Source: Halomonas sp. HAL1
Lineage (GTDB): Bacteria; Pseudomonadota; Gammaproteobacteria; Pseudomonadales; Halomonadaceae
Reading direction: 5' to 3'
Assembly: GCF_030544485.1 (NCBI RefSeq)
Contig: NZ_CP130610.1
Coordinates: forward strand, 1,116,001-1,180,000
Length of the DNA: 64,000 nt
Below the pieces are notes generated by a model. That model saw only the letters and a list, made by a program, of their open reading frames with translations, made no database searches and was not told where the DNA came from. The position numbers were made by a program, and so were the translations under genes. Position 1 is the stretch's first letter. Every line of letters starts with the position of its first letter. Of the stretch, positions 19,301-26,803 are shown one piece after another.

Positions 19301-19505
19301 CTTGGCGACTGGCGCCAGCGACGTGAGCAGCCATCACATTGGTACCACGGTAGCAATGGGCATGTTCTCTGTTGCCACCTTGGGTAGCCTGTTTATTCCC
19401 AGCTTCTACGCCATGATTGCGACAGCCTCTGATTGGTTGGGCCGCAAGATGAAGGGGAAAAAGCATGACGCCAATCAGCCAGCGTTGGAGCACGACCAGC
19501 ACTAA
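16317..19505 (+). CDS. RND multidrug efflux transporter (AcrB/MexB-like, HAE1 family)
   Basis: A 1062-residue, proton-driven, 12-span inner-membrane pump with two large periplasmic loops. Proton-relay residues are present: Asp410-Asp411 in helix 4 (GIVVDDAILVVENVERV) and a helix-10 lysine (GLAAKNAILIVEF). It starts with the amphipathic NFFISRPIFATVLAIIV segment typical of HAE1 pumps. Together with the TolC-like and AcrA-like proteins it should export hydrophobic drugs, solvents or bile-like compounds; the substrate is not evident. Translation is coupled to the adaptor, and a strong terminator follows at 19545. Confidence 0.95.
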   Translation: MNFSNFFISRPIFATVLAIIVTLVGVMSMRILPIEQYPSVVPPTVSVQAQFPGADAETVAQTVAAPLAEAINGVEDMLYMTSNSADNGTMSLSVAFNIGTDGDINTINVNNRVQGALSQLPEAVQSQGVTVELRSDSILMFIALTSPSGDYNNIYMQNYATLNVLDELRQVPGVGNAEVLGGGEFAMRIWMDPDKLAQYDLTPSEVASAIRAQNTEIPAGSLASTPQSEPRSYTYTITAGGRLNDVDDFRNIYLRTNSDGSSLRLKDVARIELGASFYGVDARLNGSTMTPIIINQQPGANALATANGVRAAMDELESRFPPGLEYVAPYDTTLFIDASVETVLKTFIEAFLIVIVILFIFLQNWRFTVIAMSVVPVAVVGTFAGFYLFGFSINLLTLFALVLSIGIVVDDAILVVENVERVLSEEDDISVRDATIRAMKEVGGPVIATSLIMAAVFIPVAFLGGFTGQIYQQFAITVAISVALSAVMALTFTPALSAIFIKHKIAGAGQSKVKRALNTPFRLFDRMFAGITAAYMAVVKVLVRFWVLALALTVLTGVGSYWLYANTPSTLVPETDQGIVLVSVSLPDAASLDRTQRYMEKLSAEVEAIPGVEYSSAVAGYDILSSAVNTARGIMFVNMHPWAERELTADELVGRIMGLGASIDGGSAMAFNVPPIMGLSTTGGFTGYLQSFEGATPRELYEASLQIMQKANEHPALNQVFSTFNVNVPSYRANIDQQKALSYGVALENINSALSNTFGNGFVNYFSYQNRNFQVYLQNEDEFRKTPEDVSSVYVRGGNGERIPLSEFVELERQTGPAVVSRFGVYAGAQFQGNPASGYSSAQAIEAMEQVVQETLGTNWGMGWTGTAYQESNLGNAATLAIVFGLLMVFLILAAQYESWSLPLAVLTATPFAFLGGIGGIVLRGLDTSVYVQIGMLVVVGLAAKNAILIVEFAELQRKEQGKTIREAAITAAELRFRPIVMTSLAFIFGTLPLALATGASDVSSHHIGTTVAMGMFSVATLGSLFIPSFYAMIATASDWLGRKMKGKKHDANQPALEHDQH

Positions 19506-19544
19506 CGCTTAGCGATTTATGCGGTGTGAAAGGTTGAGAACAAG

Positions 19545-19577
19545 CGGGTGTCATCTTCGGATGGCACCCGTTTTTTA
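19545..19577 (+). terminator. Intrinsic terminator of the efflux operon
   Basis: An 11-bp stem (CGGGTGTCATC / GATGGCACCCG, one G-U pair) with a TTCG tetraloop is followed by TTTTTTATT, 40 bases after the RND stop codon. Confidence 0.92.
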
Positions 19578-19680
19578 TTGTGATGACTGAGATCAAGGTA
19601 GTGGTGGCGCCCGAAAGCTAATCTGGACTAAGCTGGGAGTAACAATACATCGTCGGCTAAGTACCGGGAGAGGAGTCGCC

Positions 19681-20367
19681 ATGAACCATTTAGTGCACGC
19701 TGCTACGCAATTTCCAACCATTGTCTTTACAGTGCTACTCGGGCTGTTAGCCCTTTACTGGCTATTAGTGATTATCCGCTTAGCCCCTTTAGAGTTGTTT
19801 GAACGCGATAGCCTCAAAGAAGATCACACGGCGAGCACGCTGGTGTCTTTAGGTTTCGCTGGGGTGCCCGCTACGCTTGCATTAACGATCATTCTGACCA
19901 TTGCTGCGGCACTGACACTCGCGATCGAACTACTGGTGTTGCGCTGGCTGCCGCTTGGCTTGATACGTATTCCGGTAGGGGTGGTGGTGCTCTGGGCCAC
20001 GCTGGTCATTGCTTCGCCAGTGGCGGCGATGCTCTGTCAGGCGTTGCATCGTGGGCTGCACCGTTACCGTCCTTTCACCCGGCGCTGCCTGCTAGGCCAA
20101 ACGGTTGTAGTGACTGGGTATCAGGGTACCGGTGAACAGGCGTTTGCAGTGATTGATAATGAGCCCAATAGCACGGTGAAGCTGCTTTGCAAATGCGATG
20201 CCCTGCCTGTACAGGGAGAGCGCCGAGTCCTGGTGAAGTACTTACCTGATGAGGGAGCTTACCGCAGTGTCACTGAGCAAGAGTATCTGGAGACACGTGT
20301 TCGTTTAAATAAACTGCGGTTAAGCCAAAAACATCACCCTGCTAGCCATTACTCGGCCTCTCACTGA
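19681..20367 (+). CDS. DUF1449/YqiJ-like membrane protein with OB-fold tail
   Basis: A 228-residue protein with about three membrane spans (residues 13-35, 57-85 and 97-120) and a soluble C-terminal beta-rich domain (about 135-205, RCLLGQTVVVTGYQGTGEQAFAVIDNE) resembling the NfeD-type OB fold. This architecture matches YqiJ-like proteins, which in many bacteria sit beside a flotillin gene; no flotillin is seen here. Its role is unknown, with membrane-domain organisation a family-level guess. AGGAG lies 5 bases before the ATG, and a terminator follows. Confidence 0.6.
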   Translation: MNHLVHAATQFPTIVFTVLLGLLALYWLLVIIRLAPLELFERDSLKEDHTASTLVSLGFAGVPATLALTIILTIAAALTLAIELLVLRWLPLGLIRIPVGVVVLWATLVIASPVAAMLCQALHRGLHRYRPFTRRCLLGQTVVVTGYQGTGEQAFAVIDNEPNSTVKLLCKCDALPVQGERRVLVKYLPDEGAYRSVTEQEYLETRVRLNKLRLSQKHHPASHYSASH

Positions 20368-20393
20368 GTTATCACACGCATTGTGGGTCGCCG

Positions 20394-20429
20394 CCGGGAG
20401 GCCCAAATCTTGAGCTTCCCGGTTTATTT
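20394..20429 (+). terminator. Intrinsic terminator after the DUF1449-like gene
   Basis: A 9-bp stem (CCGGGAGGC / GCTTCCCGG with one G-U pair) has an 11-base loop and is followed by TTTATTT. It overlaps the end of the convergent hydrolase gene. Confidence 0.65.
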
Positions 20430-21368
20430 CCACCACCGCCGCCACTGATGAGCCAACCACTGCACTGGGTGATGCCAGAAGCAATGCCAGCCAGTGCCGG
20501 TTTGCGATGAGCTGCCTGGAATGGGGCGTGGTACAGGGCGGTTTAGAAAGTGGCGAATGGGGTCGACCTGTGCAGATTGATCCAACATGGGGGCGTGGCC
20601 GCAGTTAGGTACGGTCAGGGTGACAAGCGTAGGCTGTGCTTCAGCCATGCGGGGCAGCGTTTCGGCATCTAACAGGGTTGATTCTTCGCCGCGAATAACC
20701 ATCACCGGGCAGCGGATACTCGCCCAGTCGGCCCAGGTGTCGCGCGGTGTGTCGTGTACAAACTGCTCGCCAATGCGTGGGTCAAAGTGATATGTCCAGC
20801 TACCGTCTGGCAACCGACGGGCACTGTTAAGCGCTAGTTCACGCCAAGCGGACTCCTTAGTGATGCCGAAACTTGCGTAGTGCTGAATGAGTTCTTGATG
20901 GAGCTCGCTAAAGCTAGAGAAACGGTGGGTAACGCCAAAGTAGCTGGAAAGGGCAATTAGCCCCTGTTTGTTCAGTTCAGGCCCTACATCGTTCAGGATT
21001 AGCCGAGAAATACGTGCGCTGTGGTCTGAATCAGCAGCGATCAGCATGCCTAACAGGCCACCCATCGATGTGCCCAGCCAATCAACGTGATCAAGTTTAA
21101 AGTGATCTAATAGAGCGATGGCGACCGTCACGTAATGGCTATAAAGGTAGTCGTGAGCCGGAAATAATGACCAACTCGATAACCCGCGGCCGGGTGTATC
21201 GGGTGCAAGAATACGCCATTCGCTGCCCAGTTCACGCGCCAGTGCACTAAAGTCGCCGCCGTGGCGAGCAAGACCATGCCAGGCGATAAGCGTGCGGGGG
21301 GCGGAAGGGTTCCAAATGCGTACGGCAACTTCTAATTCGCGTACGCGAACAAACTCTAGGGTATCCAT
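20424..21368 (-). CDS. Alpha/beta-hydrolase fold protein
   Basis: A 314-residue hydrolase. The oxyanion region is TLIAWHGLARHGGDF (near residue 30), the nucleophile elbow GTSMGG holds the catalytic Ser, an acid lies in the MVIRGEESTLLDAETL region, and the catalytic His is in PNCGHAPMLD. The lid and sequence resemble esterases and haloalkane-dehalogenase-like hydrolases, but no substrate can be assigned. The C-terminal ~40 residues, rich in Trp, His and Pro, are unusual. It precedes nothing on its strand and converges with the DUF1449-like gene. Confidence 0.8.
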   Translation of the reverse strand: MDTLEFVRVRELEVAVRIWNPSAPRTLIAWHGLARHGGDFSALARELGSEWRILAPDTPGRGLSSWSLFPAHDYLYSHYVTVAIALLDHFKLDHVDWLGTSMGGLLGMLIAADSDHSARISRLILNDVGPELNKQGLIALSSYFGVTHRFSSFSELHQELIQHYASFGITKESAWRELALNSARRLPDGSWTYHFDPRIGEQFVHDTPRDTWADWASIRCPVMVIRGEESTLLDAETLPRMAEAQPTLVTLTVPNCGHAPMLDQSAQVDPIRHFLNRPVPRPIPGSSSQTGTGWHCFWHHPVQWLAHQWRRWWK

Positions 21369-21443
21369 AGAATGCTCACACGGCTAGACATAGCGCCAGT
21401 AGTAGCATACTTGCTGCATTGCAGCGAGGAATGGGTGAGATGT

Positions 21444-22055
21444 TTAACGCTGCATCATACGAATAGAGGTATCGATCAGTTCGCCGCCGCGTTCACGTAT
21501 TGAAAAAGCGTCAGGATTACGCAACCAGTCATGGAAAAGACCACCCAGCATGGATTGCATTAGCCGTGTTGCTACTTCCGGGCTTAAATCTTCGCGCAGT
21601 AGTTGCTGCTCTTTAGCCTGTACAAATACCGCCAGCATTTCCTGGTAACACTCGATACCGATCTCTTCTTGCATATCAAGCGGGTTAATATCGCTGAAGA
21701 ACTCGCAGCGGTGCAGTAAAATCGACAGTATCCGTTGGTACGACGGTTGTTCAAGGCGCACCAAGCCCGCATGGCAGGCAAGACGTATCGCTTCTAACGG
21801 TGATAGCGCGGTGTCCGTTTTGTCGACTTCATCCATTAACGACTGGAAGGGCATGCGTACCTGTTCAACCAATGCCATGAACAGGTCGCCTTTATTTTTG
21901 AAATGCCAATAGACGGCACCACGGGTGAGGCCCGCATGGCGAGCAATTTGCTCAAGCGATGTGCGTGCCACGCCTTTGGCAAAAAATACCTCTTCTGCAG
22001 CTTCAAGCAGCGCTTCGCGAGTAGCAGCAGCTTCAGCTTTGGTCTTTCTTGCCAT
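21444..22055 (-). CDS. TetR/AcrR-family transcriptional repressor
   Basis: A 203-residue TetR-family protein. The N-terminal helix-turn-helix (TSLEQIARHAGLTRGAVYWHFKNKGDLF, residues about 32-60) is almost the AcrR/TtgR signature, and the C-terminal helical half would bind a ligand. It lies 2 kb beyond the RND operon and faces away from it. AcrR-like sequence plus matching operator-like sites in front of the pump operon (13345) and in front of itself (22111) suggest it represses both. This link is inferred. Confidence 0.88.
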   Translation of the reverse strand: MARKTKAEAAATREALLEAAEEVFFAKGVARTSLEQIARHAGLTRGAVYWHFKNKGDLFMALVEQVRMPFQSLMDEVDKTDTALSPLEAIRLACHAGLVRLEQPSYQRILSILLHRCEFFSDINPLDMQEEIGIECYQEMLAVFVQAKEQQLLREDLSPEVATRLMQSMLGGLFHDWLRNPDAFSIRERGGELIDTSIRMMQR

Positions 22056-22110
22056 GGAAACGGAACCTCGTTATCAACTCTGTATGGTCATATTTTAACC
22101 TAAGCGAGTG

Positions 22111-22138
22111 AGTATTTACATTCAAAACTGTATGGATA
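22111..22138 (-). promoter_or_regulatory. Operator-like dyad upstream of the TetR gene
   Basis: AGTATTTACA at 22111-22120 is followed by TTCAAAAC and TGTATGGATAA. The arms TACA / TGTA are separated by 8 bases. The left ten bases equal, from memory, the left half of the P. putida TtgR operator. It lies 56 bases upstream of the TetR start, so it suits autorepression. Confidence 0.5.
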
Positions 22139-22269
22139 ATTGACTCAACGCATAACGTAAGTTAACAAATTCGTCATTTTGCCAGTGACAGCGTATAAAC
22201 AGGCAATGTTACTAGCTTTGAATCATACAAACATCGCGAAAATAACCGATTAAAAACAGGACATAAAGC

Positions 22270-23301
22270 ATGGCGCGAGCTCCTTTTCAGTTGGGCGAAC
22301 ATACCATTATGCCCGGCCAACGCTTACAAGTGGATGTGCCGGTGGCGCGTTTATATACCCATACGCCGCTGCATATCCCCGTGGAAGTTGTTCACGGCCG
22401 TAAGGATGGCCCCGTGCTGTTGGTGTGTGGCGGTATTCACGGTGATGAAATCAACGGGGTGGAAATTGTTCGCCGGGTGCTACGCGCAAAAGCGATCAAT
22501 AGCATTCGCGGCACTTTAATTGCTGTGCCGGTGGTGAATGTGTTTGGTTTCTTACAGCAAACACGTTACTTGCCTGATCGGCGCGATCTTAATCGCTGCT
22601 TTCCAGGCAGTGAATCGGGTTCGCTAGGCGGGCGCATTGCCGCGCTGTTCCGCGAACAAATCGTCGATCACGCCACCCATATTATTGACCTACACACAGG
22701 CGCCATTCATCGCACTAACCTGCCACAAATCCGTGCTCAATTGCGCCCAGGCAGTGAAACCGAGCGTATGGCCGATGCCTTCGGTGCGCCCGTGGTACTC
22801 AATGCGGAACTGCGTGAAAGCAGCCTTCGCCATTACGCCCAGAGCCGTGGCATTCCGGTATTGACCTATGAAGCAGGCGAAGCGTTGCGTTTTGACGAGT
22901 GGGCGATTGCCCCCGGCGTGCGCGGTGTGCTGCGAGTAATGCGGCGCCTAGGCATGCTGACCGGCGAGCAGCGCCGCCGCACGCCAGCGCCCGCCGAATT
23001 GGCCAATGGGTCAAGCTGGGCGCGTGCGCCTATCGACGGCATTTTGCGCCCCAAGGTGCGCCTGGGCGCCCGTGTTGCCAAAGGCGAAGTGCTGGGCAAA
23101 GTGGCAGACCCCTTTGGTAATGACGAGGGCGAAGTGCGTGCTGTGGCGGATGGTATCGTGATTGGGATGAGCCGCTTGCCATTGGCCAACGAAGGCGAAG
23201 CGCTGTTTCATATTGCCCGTTTTGATGAAATTGAAGAGGCCGAAACCGCCGTTGAAAGCTTTAATTCCAGCTTAGTGCCGCCCACTGATTCGTTCTCTTA
23301 A
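22270..23301 (+). CDS. Succinylglutamate desuccinylase / aspartoacylase (M14) family protein
   Basis: A 343-residue zinc deacylase-like protein. The metal ligands are visible in GGIHGDEINGVE (HxxE, around residue 57) and in DLHTGAIH (His about 141). After the catalytic domain comes a lipoyl/biotinyl-like beta-barrel (about residues 258-325, GILRPKVRLGARVAKGEVLGKVADPFG). Relatives deacylate N-acyl amino acids; in Halomonas the ectoine-catabolic DoeB is one, but no ectoine genes are near, so no substrate is claimed. The gene is divergent from the TetR gene across 214 bases. Confidence 0.8.
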   Translation: MARAPFQLGEHTIMPGQRLQVDVPVARLYTHTPLHIPVEVVHGRKDGPVLLVCGGIHGDEINGVEIVRRVLRAKAINSIRGTLIAVPVVNVFGFLQQTRYLPDRRDLNRCFPGSESGSLGGRIAALFREQIVDHATHIIDLHTGAIHRTNLPQIRAQLRPGSETERMADAFGAPVVLNAELRESSLRHYAQSRGIPVLTYEAGEALRFDEWAIAPGVRGVLRVMRRLGMLTGEQRRRTPAPAELANGSSWARAPIDGILRPKVRLGARVAKGEVLGKVADPFGNDEGEVRAVADGIVIGMSRLPLANEGEALFHIARFDEIEEAETAVESFNSSLVPPTDSFS

Positions 23302-23311
23302 ATACTTATTG

Positions 23312-23348
23312 ATAAATAAAAACTATTGAGCTGATAGGCAAGCGATAG
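23312..23348 (+). promoter_or_regulatory. OxyR-like binding pattern upstream of the catalase
   Basis: ATAA (23312), CTAT (23323), ATAG (23334) and ATAG (23345) recur every 11 bases, each separated by 7 bases. The OxyR consensus is ATAG-N7-CTAT-N7-ATAG-N7-CTAT, so elements two and three are exact, the first has one mismatch and the fourth two. It is about 160 bases before the catalase start, in an otherwise non-coding 207-base gap. Confidence 0.45.
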
Positions 23349-23508
23349 CCTTCGCGAATGGCAAGTTAGTGACTCGTTGACTATACCTATGATGGGCTTT
23401 GTTAGCGGCTATGAAAATGACAACAATGAGGATAAATAGCCAAGCTTTCATCGTACTAGAACGAGTGGCGATCATACGCCACGTCTGCCGTGACATGGAG
23501 GAAAAGCG

Positions 23509-24981
23509 ATGACGAGCGATAAACCAAAACACACCACAACGGATGCGGGTATACCGGTTACCAGTGATGAGCACTCACTCTCAGTAGGCCCCGATGGGCC
23601 GATTGTTCTGCATGATCACTACTTGATGGAGCAGATGGCTGCCTTTAATCGGGAAATGATTCCGAATCGTCAGCCCCACGCAAAAGGGAGTGGCGCCTTT
23701 GGTCACTTCCAAGTAACTCACGACGTTAGCCAATACACCAAAGCTGATTTCCTCCAGCCGGGCAAGAAAACCGAGATGTTGGCTCGTTTTTCGACGGTGG
23801 CCGGTGAGGCGGGTAGCCCGGACACTTGGCGCGATCCTCGTGGCTTCTCCCTGAAGTTCTACACCGAAGAGGGCAACTTCGACATGGTGGGTAATAATAC
23901 CCCTGTGTTCTTCGTTCGCGATCCGCTCAAATTCCAGCACTTTATCCACTCACAAAAGCGTCGAGCGGATAACGGCTTGCGTGATCACGATATGCAGTGG
24001 GACTTCTGGACGCTTTCTCCCCAATCTGCCCACCAGGTAACCTGGCTAATGGGCGATCGTGGTATCCCCGCCAGTTGGCGCCACATGAATGGCTATTCCA
24101 GCCATACCTATATGTGGGTGAACGCTGCAGGCGAGCGCTTTTGGGTGAAGTACCACTTCAAAACTGACCAGGGCATTAAATGCATGACCCAGGAACAGGC
24201 CGATAAAATGGCGGGTGCGGATGCCGACTACCATCGCCGCGACCTGTTCGATGCCATCAAACGTGGCGATTATCCCACCTGGACGCTGCAAGTTCAGATT
24301 ATGCCGTTTGAAGATGCGAAGACTTACCACATCAACCCTTTCGATTTGACCAAGGTGTGGCCGCACGGCGACTACCCGCTGCAAGAAGTCGGTAAGATGA
24401 CGTTGGATCGCAACCCCGTCGATTTCCACAGCCAAATCGAACAGGCAGCGTTTCAGCCCAGCAACTCGGTACCGGGCACCGGTTTCTCGCCGGATAAAAT
24501 GCTGTTGGCGCGGGTAATCTCCTACGCTGATGCGCACCGCGCGCGTTTAGGGGTGAACTACCAACATATCCCCGTTAACGCGCCCAAGGTCCCGGTTAAC
24601 AGCTACAGCCAGGGTGGTCAGATGCGTATTAACCACTCCACCGACCCGGTGTACGCACCTAATAGCAAAGGGGGCGCGCACGCCAACCCGGAAAGGTACC
24701 CGGAAGATGCGGTATGGGAGACTGACGGCGAGTTGGTTCGCGCTGCCTATACGCTGCGCCCGGGCGATGGCGACTTCAACCAAGCCAATGACCTGGTCAA
24801 TAAGGTAATGGATGATGCTGCCCGCGACCGATTGGTAAACAACATTGTGGGCCACGTTTCCGACGGTGTTGAAGAGCCGGTGCTATCACGGGTATTTGAA
24901 TACTGGAAAAACGTTGACCAAACGATCGGCGAGCGTGTTGAGCAGGGCGTAATGGCGAACCGCCGGGAAAACGGTCAGTAA
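23509..24981 (+). CDS. Haem catalase (monofunctional, small-subunit type)
   Basis: A 490-residue catalase that turns hydrogen peroxide into water and oxygen. The distal His57 ([12 protein letters not shown]), distal Asn130 ([10 protein letters not shown]) and proximal haem-ligand Tyr339 ([14 protein letters not shown]) are present. NADPH-binding residues typical of clade 3 enzymes appear likely ([21 protein letters not shown]). No signal peptide is present, so it is cytosolic. GGAGGAAAAG precedes the ATG. An OxyR-like site lies upstream and a strong terminator just downstream. Confidence 0.95.
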   Translation: MTSDKPKHTTTDAGIPVTSDEHSLSVGPDGPIVLHDHYLMEQMAAFNREMIPNRQPHAKGSGAFGHFQVTHDVSQYTKADFLQPGKKTEMLARFSTVAGEAGSPDTWRDPRGFSLKFYTEEGNFDMVGNNTPVFFVRDPLKFQHFIHSQKRRADNGLRDHDMQWDFWTLSPQSAHQVTWLMGDRGIPASWRHMNGYSSHTYMWVNAAGERFWVKYHFKTDQGIKCMTQEQADKMAGADADYHRRDLFDAIKRGDYPTWTLQVQIMPFEDAKTYHINPFDLTKVWPHGDYPLQEVGKMTLDRNPVDFHSQIEQAAFQPSNSVPGTGFSPDKMLLARVISYADAHRARLGVNYQHIPVNAPKVPVNSYSQGGQMRINHSTDPVYAPNSKGGAHANPERYPEDAVWETDGELVRAAYTLRPGDGDFNQANDLVNKVMDDAARDRLVNNIVGHVSDGVEEPVLSRVFEYWKNVDQTIGERVEQGVMANRRENGQ

Positions 24982-25002
24982 GCTTACGCTAGTAGGAAAG
25001 CG

Positions 25003-25033
25003 AACCCGCTACGCTTGCGTAGCGGGTTTTTTT
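25003..25033 (+). terminator. Intrinsic terminator after the catalase gene
   Basis: A perfect 12-bp stem (AACCCGCTACGC / GCGTAGCGGGTT) with a 2-base spacer at its centre (effective loop about four bases) is followed by seven T residues. It abuts the stop of dusA at 25032 and may end transcription from both sides. Confidence 0.93.
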
Positions 25034-26045
25034 ATACAACGCACTCGGGTTCGTGCACCAAGCTAAGCGCGTCATCAAATAGGCGTAATCCTGCGCCTTC
25101 TTTATGCGCGTGTTCCGACAAATGACGCCGAAAACGCCGGCCGCCCGGGCAACCCTGGAACAAACCCAGCAGGTGACGCGTAATGTGATTCAGCTTCGCG
25201 CCTTCATCCAAGCGCTGCTGAATATAAGGCCGGAATGCGTTCGCAGCATCCAAACGGCTCGCCGCGGGGCCTTTTTCACCAAACAGCTGCTCATCGACGC
25301 CTGCCAGCAGCCAAGGGTTCTGATACGCCTCACGCCCCACCATCACGCTATCCACATGGGTAAGCTGTTCACGGCACTCGGCAAGCGTTTTAATGCCGCC
25401 GTTAATGCCAATATGCAATTCAGGTCGGCTCTGCTTTAAACGATGAACGCGGGGGTAATTAAGCGGCGGCACATCACGGTTTTGCTTAGGCGACAAACCC
25501 TGCAGCCACGCCTTACGGGCGTGAACGGTAAACACTTCGCAGCCTGCGTCCGCAACGATAGCGATAAACCGTTCAAGGTCAGCGTCTTCATCTTGATCAT
25601 CGATGCCAATACGGCACTTCACCGTGACTGGAACAGACACCGCGGCCTGCATCGCCCGCACGGCATCGGCCACCTTTTCGGGGTAACCCATCAAGCACGC
25701 GCCAATCATATTGTTCTGCACGCGGTCGCTCGGGCAACCCACGTTCAGGTTCACCTCATCGTAGCCCCACGCCTCGGCAATCGCCGCGCACTCCGCCAGC
25801 TCACCGGCATCGCTGCCGCCCAGCTGCAGCGCAAGCGGATGCTCCACCTCGCTGTAGCCCAAAAAGCGCTCACGGGGCGTTCCGTGCAAAATCGCACCGG
25901 TCGTCACCATTTCGGTATACAGCAGCGTCCGCTTGGTTAAGGTGCGGGCAAATGCTCTATAGTCCTTTGTAGTCCAATCCATCATCGGGGCCACAGAAAA
26001 AAGCCGCCCACGATCTGCACTATTTTCTTTAAGTAAATTAGTCAT
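25032..26045 (-). CDS. dusA: tRNA-dihydrouridine(20/20a) synthase
   Basis: A 337-residue FMN-dependent enzyme that reduces uridines in the tRNA D loop. It keeps VAPMMDWT near the N terminus (FMN phosphate region), the catalytic cysteine motif NLNVGCPSDRVQNNMIGACLM, the lysine/arginine motif TVKCRIGIDD and the FMN-binding GINGGIK. PMMDWTTKDYR and the overall length fit DusA better than DusB or DusC. The ATG at 26045 gives the usual N terminus. It is transcribed alone. Confidence 0.94.
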   Translation of the reverse strand: MTNLLKENSADRGRLFSVAPMMDWTTKDYRAFARTLTKRTLLYTEMVTTGAILHGTPRERFLGYSEVEHPLALQLGGSDAGELAECAAIAEAWGYDEVNLNVGCPSDRVQNNMIGACLMGYPEKVADAVRAMQAAVSVPVTVKCRIGIDDQDEDADLERFIAIVADAGCEVFTVHARKAWLQGLSPKQNRDVPPLNYPRVHRLKQSRPELHIGINGGIKTLAECREQLTHVDSVMVGREAYQNPWLLAGVDEQLFGEKGPAASRLDAANAFRPYIQQRLDEGAKLNHITRHLLGLFQGCPGGRRFRRHLSEHAHKEGAGLRLFDDALSLVHEPECVV

Positions 26046-26390
26046 TTAGTAACACTGTTGCTGCACTGAGTGCAGTCATTGCCTCTTAAAACCGTAATTC
26101 ACGCACCTGATGTACCAAATTGTACCAAGCAGTTTTAACAGCTGATGCCTAAAAAACCTGGTACACCTTGAGAACTTTTTCAGAGGTAGTGTGATGTATG
26201 CGCGCCATTGTACGTAAGCGCGCCATTGTACGTAAGAAAGGGCGCGCAGCACATAGCAGGGTATATGCCACAGCGCCGTGATTGGGCGAGCATAAATGAA
26301 ATTCTTTGCTACGCTGGGGGTGTCGCCATGAAGGAAGCGGCTACGGCCCCAGGTTTTAGGGGCGATTTCATTGGATGAACGAGGTGCTAA
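26046..26390. other. Non-coding region upstream of dusA and the 89-residue gene
   Basis: These 345 bases hold no convincing gene; a minus-strand frame at 26076-26429 has low-complexity content and overlaps the start of the plus-strand gene. TGTACCA occurs at 26111 and 26121 (10 bases apart) and inverted as TGGTACA at 26159. An 18-base unit is duplicated in tandem at 26201-26236. No clear -35/-10 pair was recognised. Confidence 0.6.
26201..26236. repeat. Perfect tandem duplication of an 18-base unit
   Basis: CGCGCCATTGTACGTAAG occurs at 26201-26218 and again, identically, at 26219-26236. It lies in the non-coding gap before the 89-residue protein gene. It looks like a recent slippage or duplication event; no function is evident. 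Confidence 0.9.
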
Positions 26391-26660
26391 ATGGCTAATT
26401 TTACTCAAACGAACATGAGCCTGGATCATTACACTTGGGACGCAGCGCCTAGCGATGATCCACGCGTCACGGGTGAGCCTGACAGCACGCTATTTAACCG
26501 CCAGCAGGGTTACGAAGTGCTTTATATGCTGAACACGGTGCTGTCCGCTTCCGCTCCCATCACGGCGCTTCACAAGGGTGAAGAGATGATCCGTGATGAA
26601 TTGCCGAGTGATACACGCGAGCAGTTGGACGTGAAAAAGTGGCTTGATCAACGCCTGTGA
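26391..26660 (+). CDS. Small uncharacterised protein (89 residues)
   Basis: A short soluble protein with no membrane span or signal peptide. It is acidic, with Thr/Asp-rich N terminus (FTQTNMSLDHYTWD) and a C-terminal helical half ending in LDVKKWLDQRL. I do not recognise the family. It is believed real because GAGG precedes the ATG, a well-formed intrinsic terminator follows 45 bases after the stop, and there is no competing gene. A small housekeeping or stress protein is possible, but nothing in the sequence shows its role. Confidence 0.65.
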   Translation: MANFTQTNMSLDHYTWDAAPSDDPRVTGEPDSTLFNRQQGYEVLYMLNTVLSASAPITALHKGEEMIRDELPSDTREQLDVKKWLDQRL

Positions 26661-26704
26661 TCGACTGACCGCAGGCAGCGTTCAGGTTAGCGCTCGATAG
26701 ATGT

Positions 26705-26744
26705 AAAATGCCCCGGCCATAAAAGATGGTCGGGGCATTTTTTT
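26705..26744 (+). terminator. Intrinsic terminator after the 89-residue protein gene
   Basis: The stem AAAATGCCCCGGCC / GGTCGGGGCATTTT (one G-U pair) with a 9-base loop is followed by a T run ending at 26744. The A tract upstream would let it work in both directions. Confidence 0.9.
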
Positions 26745-26803
26745 GGCTGCGCTGCGCACGCACCGCCAAAGGGCGCGCTTGTATTAGCGCTATCCGCTCT
26801 CCC

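Noticed and set aside
26201..26236. CRISPR-like array
   Set aside because: There are only two adjoining 18-base copies with no spacer and no cas genes.
26076..26429. A 117-codon minus-strand frame between dusA and the 89-residue gene
   Set aside because: It includes the 18-base tandem repeat as SYVQWRAYVQWRAYI, overlaps the start of the plus-strand gene, and has no ribosome site or recognisable fold.
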